NCBI GenBank assembly: GCA_946885335.1
Contig: CAMPGG010000237.1
Coordinates: 1-5,446, forward strand
DNA length: 5,446 nucleotides
Direction: 5' to 3'
DNA from: an uncultured Chitinophagaceae bacterium
GTDB lineage: Bacteria; Bacteroidota; Bacteroidia; Chitinophagales; Chitinophagaceae
Shown here: piece after piece, positions 1 through 5,446 of the stretch
Numbering within the stretch: position 1 is the stretch's first letter
Layout: every line of letters begins with the position of its first letter
Made by a program: the position numbers and the translations under genes
The notes under the pieces: generated by a model
Seen by the model: the letters and a program-made list of their open reading frames with translations, nothing else
What the model was told of the DNA's origin: nothing
Database searches by the model: none

Positions 1-25
1 TCACATTGAAAATGATCCTACAATA

Positions 26-1648
26 TTAAGGATTTAAAGGCTCAACCCGAAACCATTCAAAATCCGCATATCCGGCATCGTTAGATGGCTGCTGCCCGCT
101 GCAAAAAATGCCGGCCTTGGCACCCTTCCATTTACCGGGTGTTGCAGTAAATATTTCACCTGAATTCATAAATGTAATTCCATCCTTACTATAACCAAAA
201 GAGCAAAGTCCACCTTCTTTCACTGTAACCCGTAAATAAATGTCGCCCTTAATTTGTTTTGAAATTATTCTCCTTGATTCCAAATTGCTTTTATCAGCAT
301 CATTACATATTGCATATACCAATTGCAATCCATCAACCGATGATTCCAAATAAAAAGCTGCATAACTGAGACCCATAACTGCTAAACCGGTTTTTTCTCC
401 TTGCAATTTTGAGTTTGGAGAAAAAGACAATTTTGTTGTCATGCTGAATGCAGGTGCTGGAAATTTTTGTAGAAGTATATTGCCAACAGCCCATAGATTT
501 ATTGCTTCGGCTGGTGGCCTAACAGCATACAGTCTTAACTGGCCCTTTGCAGGATTTAAGAAATACCACCATGCCTCCGGGTTAGCCATCCATTGCCATT
601 GCAATCCTAATTCTGCTTCATTAAAATCATCTGTTTCAGGAGGTGCAAAAATTATGTTGTTAGTTTTTATTCCCGGTTTTTTGTAAATAGCAACTGGTTC
701 ACCAATTCCATCTCCATCCCTATCCTCCCCAATAACGGGCCAGTCAGCAACCCATTTCATCGGTTGCAAATGCACAATGCGACCATATGCTTCTTTATCC
801 TGGAAATGCAGAAACCAATCCTCACCTGTTGGTGTATTTACCCATGCACCCTGGTGCGGTCCATTGATCTTTGTAGAACCCTGGTGCATTACAACCTTTC
901 TTTCATAAGGCCCATAAACATTCTTTGATCTTAAAACAGTTTGCCAACCTGTAGACACACCACCTGCTGGTGCAAAAATGTAATAGTATCCATTTCTTTT
1001 ATAAAACTTCGGTCCTTCAATGGTGGGATCAGCCTCATGACCATCGTAAACCAATTTTCCCTGGTCAATTACTTTAGTTCCTTCGCTGTTCATTTTTTTA
1101 ACTACGATAATGCTTTTAATACCTGCACGGCTACCTGCATATGCATGAACCAGGTATGCATCACCGTTATCATCCCATAACGGGCAGGGATCAATCAAAC
1201 CTTTCCCGCCTTCAACCAATATTGGCTCAGACCACGGACCGGAAGGATGTTTGGCTTTTGTAAGATAGATGCCGAAATCAGGATCTGGATAATAAATATA
1301 AAATTCGTTATTATGATAGCGGATCGATGGAGCCCATACGCCTTCTCCATGCCTGGGAACTGAAAAATGATTTATAGGAATTAACCTAGGAAGCGCATGG
1401 CCAATGAGCTTCCAGTTAACCAGATCCTTTGAATGAAGGATCGGCAACCCCGGAACATCTTCGAAGGATGAAGCCGTCATATAAAAATCATCTCCTACCC
1501 GAATCGCATCCGGATCTGAATAGTCGGCATGTAAAACCGGGTTCTTATACATTCCATTTCCCTGGTCTGCAATCCATGTTTTGGATTGATCCTGTGCAGT
1601 TACATATACTGAGGGAAATAAAATGAGTATTAATATTAAATTTTTCAT
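26..1648 (-). CDS. Secreted GH43 family glycosidase (arabinofuranosidase/xylosidase-like) with C-terminal beta-sandwich
   Basis: This 540-residue exported glycoside hydrolase of family 43 probably removes arabinose or xylose from pectin side chains. Residues 1-18 form a signal peptide (MKNLILILIL core, likely cut at VTA|QD). The five-bladed propeller domain covers about residues 35-325. The three expected inverting-mechanism acids are visible: D45 in YSDPD (base), D153 in LIDPCP (pKa modulator) and E211 in IEGPKFY (acid). GPHQGAW at 263-269 is another family motif. An acidic loop (DRDGDGIGE, 309-317) leads to a C-terminal beta-sandwich of GH43_C2 type (about 338-536, with GEKTGLAVMG). I chose the ATG at 1648 because the signal peptide starts there. 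The reading frame extends to a TTG at 1669, which would add seven poorly fitting residues. The gene lies 21 nt after the CE8 stop and is probably the fourth gene of the operon. The family call is firm. The substrate is inferred, and the subfamily (possibly 12) is a guess. Confidence 0.9.
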   Translation of the reverse strand: MKNLILILILFPSVYVTAQDQSKTWIADQGNGMYKNPVLHADYSDPDAIRVGDDFYMTASSFEDVPGLPILHSKDLVNWKLIGHALPRLIPINHFSVPRHGEGVWAPSIRYHNNEFYIYYPDPDFGIYLTKAKHPSGPWSEPILVEGGKGLIDPCPLWDDNGDAYLVHAYAGSRAGIKSIIVVKKMNSEGTKVIDQGKLVYDGHEADPTIEGPKFYKRNGYYYIFAPAGGVSTGWQTVLRSKNVYGPYERKVVMHQGSTKINGPHQGAWVNTPTGEDWFLHFQDKEAYGRIVHLQPMKWVADWPVIGEDRDGDGIGEPVAIYKKPGIKTNNIIFAPPETDDFNEAELGLQWQWMANPEAWWYFLNPAKGQLRLYAVRPPAEAINLWAVGNILLQKFPAPAFSMTTKLSFSPNSKLQGEKTGLAVMGLSYAAFYLESSVDGLQLVYAICNDADKSNLESRRIISKQIKGDIYLRVTVKEGGLCSFGYSKDGITFMNSGEIFTATPGKWKGAKAGIFCSGQQPSNDAGYADFEWFRVEPLNP

Positions 1649-1669
1649 TGAATGAATTAACAGCCACAA

Positions 1670-2632
1670 TTACTTATATGGTTCCCATGTTCCAAGAATA
1701 TTTGGAAGCGTAAATCTTTTAACTTCTTCATCATTTAATTGCCTGGCCCAGGAAACTCTTGCTTCGGGGTTAGCACCCGGGCCTTCACTTTTATACTCTG
1801 CATAACGGGCTGTGCTTTCATTGGCAGGATTTCGCCAGTTATTCCATCCCTCCGGGATGATGTGATCACCCATCCAGCAATGAATATAAGTTACGGAAGC
1901 AGCTGGCGTCCATGGCCGGCCCAAAGAAACCTTATTCGTCTTTTGATCTGCCGTTAGTTTACAATTAAAAAAGACAAATCCAAAAGGAATAATAGTATTC
2001 GTAGATGCCGCGGTTACATGTGAATTCTTTTTACTGTGGATATGACAATTTTGAAAAACAGCGGTTGCCGCACCGAAAATAAAATCAGTGGTCCCTTCTA
2101 TATAACAATTTTCAAAATAATGCTTTACGCCAGAGCCACTCAGGAAAAGCACATCCTGGTTGCCAATCATACGGCAATCCTTAAACGAAGCCCTGTTTCC
2201 TTCCACTCGTAAAGCCACGGCTTGCCCGGCCGTGAAACCCGCTGTGTTTTCGAATGTTATATTCTCGGCATGAAAATCATTTCCATACACAAAAAAGGAT
2301 GCGCAGGTCCAGGTATTTAATGTATCACCATCAGGCTTTATTAATCCAGAACGGTTATCGTATGTGAGTATGGTTTGAAGTTTATCCTCTCCAATCAATG
2401 AAATAAAATTTTTGCGGGCATCAACAACAATCACCTCTTTATAAATGCCATTTTTGACAAAAATTTCAAAGCGGGAAGCATTGCCTTCGGGAACCGCATC
2501 CAGTGCAGATTGAACAGAAGTAAAATCACCGGATCCATCCTTCGCAACGATAAACCTGCTGATTTGCGAATAACAAAAAACCGGAACCAATAAAATGAAG
2601 CAAACAAACAATGAATAAACAGTTTTCTTCAT
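1670..2632 (-). CDS. Secreted pectinesterase (pectin methylesterase), carbohydrate esterase family 8
   Basis: This 320-residue enzyme hydrolyses methyl esters of homogalacturonan, releasing methanol and exposing galacturonate for pectate lyase. Residues 1-22 are a signal peptide (MKKTVYSLFV start, probable cut before Q23). The rest is a single right-handed beta-helix of usual bacterial CE8 length. The family's conserved blocks appear in order: GIYKE (62-66), QAVAL (137-141, Q137 oxyanion), QDVL (159-162, D160 general acid), DFIFG (183-187, D183 nucleophile) and LGRPW (237-241, R239 and W241). The C-terminal EGWNNW (261-266) and EYKSEGPGA (279-287) segments also fit the family. The block usually written QDTL reads QDVL here, a change outside the catalytic acids. 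The ATG at 2632 lies 3 nt after the CE12 stop (TAAGTCATG), so translational coupling is likely. There is no sign of truncation or frameshift. Confidence 0.96.
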   Translation of the reverse strand: MKKTVYSLFVCFILLVPVFCYSQISRFIVAKDGSGDFTSVQSALDAVPEGNASRFEIFVKNGIYKEVIVVDARKNFISLIGEDKLQTILTYDNRSGLIKPDGDTLNTWTCASFFVYGNDFHAENITFENTAGFTAGQAVALRVEGNRASFKDCRMIGNQDVLFLSGSGVKHYFENCYIEGTTDFIFGAATAVFQNCHIHSKKNSHVTAASTNTIIPFGFVFFNCKLTADQKTNKVSLGRPWTPAASVTYIHCWMGDHIIPEGWNNWRNPANESTARYAEYKSEGPGANPEARVSWARQLNDEEVKRFTLPNILGTWEPYK

Positions 2633-2635
2633 GAC

Positions 2636-3382
2636 TTATCTTTTAATGATCCTTTCCGCCAATAGAGGATCAATGACCTTAACCTCTGCCAATACAATTT
2701 GTGCAATCAGCCTTGCACCCAATTCATTGAAGTGTGTATTATCATCTTTGCCTCCAGGATAATTGGGATGTTCCCCCGGCTTCAATTGCAGGAATAATAG
2801 CCTGGAATTTTCCACCCCCATTTGCTGGTATAAATCTTTGCTCTTTGTATCCAAATCAATAAACAAAACATTCAACGCTTTGGCAACTTCTTTTACCAAT
2901 GGAGAATAAGCGGCATGTGTTTCGAGTGCATTGCCTTCCTTGTCAAATCGCCTGCGGGAAACCGGCGTCAGTAAAACCGGTATCGCTTTTTTAGACCTGG
3001 TTTCTTTTACAAAACGGGTAAGATTTTCTTTGTACTGATCTGGCGTAGTATATCTTTCCGTCTTTTCTTTTGATTCATCATTATGCCCAAACTGGATAAA
3101 TACATAATCACCTTCATTCAAATTATCAAATACCGGTTGCCATAAATTTTCGGAGATAAATGTGCGGGTACTTCTTCCATTCTTAGCCCGGTTATCTACT
3201 TTTACTGTGCTATCGAAAAAACCGGCAAAGGGCATTCCCCATCCCGTTTCCGGGTAAGCCCTGGGCGCCTTTATTGACATCGTGGAATCGCCAATCATAT
3301 AAATCGTGATTGGCTTAGTAGTAAAAGAAAATGACATTGCAATAAATGCAAGTAAAATAAAAAATATATAACGTGCATGCAT
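2636..3382 (-). CDS. Secreted rhamnogalacturonan acetylesterase-like SGNH hydrolase (CE12)
   Basis: This 248-residue SGNH/GDSL esterase probably removes acetyl groups from galacturonate in the rhamnogalacturonan-I backbone, so that lyases or hydrolases can act. The N-terminus MHARYIFFIL followed by a hydrophobic run is a signal peptide, with a likely cut after SFS (residue 19). The SGNH blocks are all present: GDSTMS (31-36, nucleophile S33), AKNGRST (66-72, oxyanion G69), FGHND (98-102, N101) and DNTH (214-217, catalytic D214 and H217). The LQLKPGEHPNYPGGKDDNTHF region resembles family CE12. Its length is that of a single-domain CE12 enzyme. The ATG at 3382 follows the PL1 stop after one base (TAATATG), which argues for reinitiation or coupling. 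The pectin context favours rhamnogalacturonan as substrate, but xylan acetylesterase activity is known in related SGNH enzymes and cannot be excluded. Confidence 0.93.
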   Translation of the reverse strand: MHARYIFFILLAFIAMSFSFTTKPITIYMIGDSTMSIKAPRAYPETGWGMPFAGFFDSTVKVDNRAKNGRSTRTFISENLWQPVFDNLNEGDYVFIQFGHNDESKEKTERYTTPDQYKENLTRFVKETRSKKAIPVLLTPVSRRRFDKEGNALETHAAYSPLVKEVAKALNVLFIDLDTKSKDLYQQMGVENSRLLFLQLKPGEHPNYPGGKDDNTHFNELGARLIAQIVLAEVKVIDPLLAERIIKR

Positions 3383-3383
3383 A

Positions 3384-4835
3384 TTAGAAATCTTTAGTTT
3401 TTATCAAACTATTGACGTACACTTCAACATTTGTATAATATTTGTTTAAATGATAACCTGAGGCATCAGATGCATCTGCAGGATTCAAATCGTTCTTTTT
3501 TTCCCATTCATCCGGCATGCCATCCTGGTCAGCATCTGCAGGAGGTGATGATGAACGAAGTACCGGCCATGCATGCTTCGTTTGTTCGTAGGCAGTTCCA
3601 TGTGGAAAACCACCTTGTACATCGATGATCCGTCCCGTACCATTTTTTACATCATTGATAATACGCTGATCAAGGGTATCTCTCCGAAAACTGGCACCCG
3701 CATCATTCATTACAGCATTGTAAGCATCCATTGATTTTTGTAAGCCGACAACAATTACCGGGTGTGGATTTTCCATTTTTGCCAGGGCAACATCGACATC
3801 AGTTCCTTTATCCATTACGACGCCTTTCCAATTATCGTTCGTTACTCCAGGAGAACCGTGTACAAAATTGCCATCAATAAAATATTTGCCAAAAGGTATT
3901 TCATTTTCTCTTTTAAATGGATTGGCCACCCGGTACATCACAGACTTTTTAGTGTTGGGTCCGCTTTTGTAATAGTTGTTTACAATATTATAATTTCCTC
4001 CTTCGCCGCCATACACATTATTACCTCCCCAATTATAAATCACATTATTGGTAAAATCTGCCAGTTCAACATCATTTTTCAAATTGCGTATTCCATCAAA
4101 ACGGGGTGTGCGGCTTTGGCAATGCGCATACAGGTTATGATGAATGGAAATATGCCTTCCGCCTATGATTCCACCATATCCATGATGCTGAAAATCATCT
4201 CCGCCTTTTTCAAAGTGATAGGAATAATTTAAAGGCTCTGAAATAATGGACCATTGAATGGTTGTACTGTCTCCCGCATACACACTTAAAACTTCATCGG
4301 TGCTCCAACTTATGGAACAATGGTCGATGATGATATTTTTTTTCCTGTTTGCACTTAAAGCATCATCGCTGCCTGCACCATGAACTTTACCGGTGTTCTG
4401 GTAACGATCACCCATCCGGAAACGCATGTAACGAATGATCACATTATCACCATCAATTTTTACCGGTTGATCGGCGATGCAGATTCCATCCCCGGGAGCT
4501 GTTTGACCAGCGATGGTCGTGTTGGCTTTTATATTCATTGGCGATTTAAGATGAATGGTTCCCGAGACATTGAATACAATGATCTTGCTTCCACTCCTGT
4601 TTAATGCCTGGCGCAGGCTGCCTTCTCCATCATCTTCCAAATTATTCACCAGGTAAACTTTACCACCGCGACCGCCGGTTGTGTATTTTCCAAAACCTTC
4701 TGCTCCTGGAAAAGCCAGGGGAACCGGGTTAGTTTCTTGTATTACAGATACAGGAGTACAACCCAGGCCAAAAAACAGGCTACCCATGATCGTTATACTA
4801 CCTAACATATCCTTCATTAATTTGCTAAAAAACAT
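3384..4835 (-). CDS. Pectate lyase, polysaccharide lyase family 1, putative lipoprotein
   Basis: This 483-residue enzyme probably cleaves de-esterified homogalacturonan by Ca2+-dependent beta-elimination, giving 4,5-unsaturated oligogalacturonides. The N-terminus (MFFSKLMKDM, hydrophobic stretch, then GLGC) suggests a lipoprotein acylated at C26, although the lipobox has G at -3 and is not perfect. The mature protein opens with AFPGAEGFG (41-49) and TTGGRGGKVY (52-61), typical of Bacteroidota PL1. GSDDALS (155-161) and DHCSISWSTDE (171-181) supply the acidic Ca2+-site residues of the beta-helix. SRTPRF (241-246) carries the family's arginine motif including the catalytic base. NIVNNYYKSGP (283-293) is another conserved strand. 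The C-terminus holds DADQDGMPDEWE (434-445), an acidic calcium-binding-like loop common at the end of such lyases. The start at 4835 is supported by AAGGAG five bases upstream and by an in-frame stop at 4853-4851. It is the first gene of the four-gene enzyme cluster. Confidence 0.94.
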   Translation of the reverse strand: MFFSKLMKDMLGSITIMGSLFFGLGCTPVSVIQETNPVPLAFPGAEGFGKYTTGGRGGKVYLVNNLEDDGEGSLRQALNRSGSKIIVFNVSGTIHLKSPMNIKANTTIAGQTAPGDGICIADQPVKIDGDNVIIRYMRFRMGDRYQNTGKVHGAGSDDALSANRKKNIIIDHCSISWSTDEVLSVYAGDSTTIQWSIISEPLNYSYHFEKGGDDFQHHGYGGIIGGRHISIHHNLYAHCQSRTPRFDGIRNLKNDVELADFTNNVIYNWGGNNVYGGEGGNYNIVNNYYKSGPNTKKSVMYRVANPFKRENEIPFGKYFIDGNFVHGSPGVTNDNWKGVVMDKGTDVDVALAKMENPHPVIVVGLQKSMDAYNAVMNDAGASFRRDTLDQRIINDVKNGTGRIIDVQGGFPHGTAYEQTKHAWPVLRSSSPPADADQDGMPDEWEKKNDLNPADASDASGYHLNKYYTNVEVYVNSLIKTKDF

Positions 4836-4874
4836 AAAAGCTCCTTGAAATCAACATTATTTTGAACATACATT
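4836..4874 (-). promoter_or_regulatory. Spacer between terminator and PL1 start, candidate weak promoter
   Basis: These 39 bases are all that separate the terminator's T-tract from the PL1 start codon. Reading the minus strand, TAATGTTG (4859-4852) differs at one base from the Bacteroidota -7 consensus TAnnTTTG. I see no convincing TTTG -33 element at the right distance, where the T-tract lies. If real, this promoter would give a leader of only about 10-20 nt. The match is weak in AT-rich DNA and is recorded as a possibility only. Confidence 0.2.
4841..4846 (-). promoter_or_regulatory. Shine-Dalgarno site AAGGAG of the PL1 gene
   Basis: The minus strand reads AAGGAG, then CTTTT, then ATG. 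This is a near-perfect anti-16S match with a 5-nt spacer. It fixes the PL1 start at 4835 rather than the internal ATGs at residues 7 or 10. Strong Shine-Dalgarno sites are uncommon in Bacteroidota, and the other three enzyme genes have no comparable one. Confidence 0.75.
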
Positions 4875-4904
4875 AAAAAAAAGGGGCGGTTTCATCCCCG
4901 CCCC
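4875..4904 (-). terminator. Intrinsic (Rho-independent) terminator after the DUF5123-like gene
   Basis: On the minus strand the sequence gives a perfect 7-bp G+C stem, GGGGCGG paired with CCGCCCC, around the 8-nt loop GGATGAAA. It is followed directly by eight T residues. The hairpin begins 17 nt after the TAG stop of the upstream gene. The plus strand has no T-run after the stem, so it works in one direction. It separates the beta-helix gene from the enzyme genes and ends, or reduces, readthrough into PL1. Confidence 0.9.
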
Positions 4905-4921
4905 GGCCTAATCAAATATTT

Positions 4922-5446
4922 CTAAAAAGCCCAACGCGGATCACCAATGGGTCCACCCGTACTGCCGGCAGTCAGCAATGGAGAACCGGCTGGTAAAGTA
5001 AAACTGTTTGTTGTGGCCGTCCAGCCTAAATCGATATTCAAATTATTTGATTGTTGAACAATCGCAGGGAATGTTAAAGGAGCTAAAGGATCGCCACCAT
5101 TAAAATTAAAAGTGTTATTGTATGAAAAAATTATGACTGAATTATCACCGGCTCTCAACGCACTGCTGCCCACAGCTTGTCCTGGTTTAGGCGTGTTGGC
5201 AATAATATTATTTTGAATGGTGGCATTGATGTCATTGGCATTTGCATCGATCAAAATATTATTTCGGCCGCTGAAGCCATAATTATTGATGGTATTCTGG
5301 TTGATAATGATTTGTGGAACAGCCGGCATAGTAATGTTGGTTGCCCAACTGATAAATGCACGGGCAATATCATAAAAAGTATTATTGGTAAGCTCCAATG
5401 TTTTGAACTCTAATTTATCGATCATAAAATAATGGTAAGAACCCGT
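4922..5446 (-). CDS. C-terminal part of a DUF5123-like beta-helix protein (5' end outside window)
   Basis: About 174 residues are visible. The frame stays open to the window edge (TGSYHYF precedes the first ATG at 5425), so that ATG is very likely internal and the gene starts to the right. The sequence is rich in asparagine and short beta-strands (ELTNNTFYDI, TINNYGFSG, ATIQNNIIAN), as in a right-handed parallel beta-helix. It ends in FTLPAGSPLLTAG and then IGDPRWAF, which I recognise as the C-terminal signature of DUF5123 proteins. Those usually carry an upstream DUF4957 segment and sit beside susC/susD genes in pectin PULs. I see no catalytic motif in the visible part. A surface glycan-binding role or a lyase-like activity are both possible, and neither is shown here. 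The stop codon is TAG, followed 17 nt later by a terminator. Confidence 0.75.
   Translation of the reverse strand, partial: TGSYHYFMIDKLEFKTLELTNNTFYDIARAFISWATNITMPAVPQIIINQNTINNYGFSGRNNILIDANANDINATIQNNIIANTPKPGQAVGSSALRAGDNSVIIFSYNNTFNFNGGDPLAPLTFPAIVQQSNNLNIDLGWTATTNSFTLPAGSPLLTAGSTGGPIGDPRWAF

Noticed and set aside
1..25. Possible terminator downstream of GH43
   Set aside because: The 25 nt after the stop show no hairpin or T-tract; the window ends too soon to tell whether the operon continues.
846..888. Repeated and palindromic CACCAGGGTGC-type sequence in GH43
   Set aside because: Both copies encode His-Gln-Gly in the family motif region, so codon choice explains it.
1649..1669. TTG start extending GH43 upstream by seven residues
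   Set aside because: It would put WLLIHS before a complete signal peptide that begins at the ATG at 1648, and its TTG abuts the CE8 stop without a ribosome site.
3762..4232. A 156-codon open frame on the plus strand
   Set aside because: It lies wholly antisense to the well-conserved PL1 gene, has no recognisable domain, and is best explained by the codon pattern of the opposite strand.
4816..4873. Short out-of-frame ATG frame (18 codons from 4873) upstream of and overlapping the PL1 start, as a possible leader peptide
   Set aside because: It has no ribosome binding site, directly follows the terminator T-tract, and shows no run of regulatory codons.
4913..4920. AATATTTG on the minus strand as a -7 promoter box
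   Set aside because: It is a one-mismatch match in AT-rich DNA, and transcripts from it would run straight into the terminator hairpin.

Overview
The window is the enzyme part of a pectin-degradation locus, most likely a polysaccharide utilisation locus (PUL) of a Bacteroidota bacterium. The evidence is the moderately AT-rich DNA, N-terminal secretion signals typical of that phylum on every complete protein, the particular enzyme set, and an upstream neighbour ending in the IGDPRWAF-type tail I associate with Bacteroidota DUF5123 proteins. I cannot name a genus. No SusC or SusD gene lies inside the window, so the PUL assignment is an inference.

All genes are on the minus strand, so transcription runs from high to low coordinates. 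From right to left: (1) 5446-4922, the C-terminal part of a secreted, asparagine-rich beta-helix protein (DUF5123-like), cut by the window edge. (2) 4904-4875, a clear intrinsic terminator on the minus strand. (3) A 39-nt spacer with a strong Shine-Dalgarno sequence. (4) Four tightly packed intact genes: a PL1 pectate lyase (4835-3384), a CE12 rhamnogalacturonan acetylesterase-like SGNH hydrolase (3382-2636), a CE8 pectin methylesterase (2632-1670) and a GH43 glycosidase with a C-terminal beta-sandwich (1648-26). The gaps between these four are 1, 3 and 21 nt. The last 25 nt at the left edge hold nothing I can recognise.

The genes form a coherent pathway. CE8 removes methyl esters from homogalacturonan. 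PL1 cleaves the resulting polygalacturonate by beta-elimination. CE12 removes acetyl groups from the rhamnogalacturonan-I backbone. GH43 probably trims arabinose or xylose side chains. All four carry export signals, and PL1 looks like a lipoprotein. Nothing here is clearly a new kind of system. The most useful open points are the strong terminator sitting inside what looks like one locus, the source of transcription for the four enzyme genes, and the unknown role of the DUF5123-like protein.
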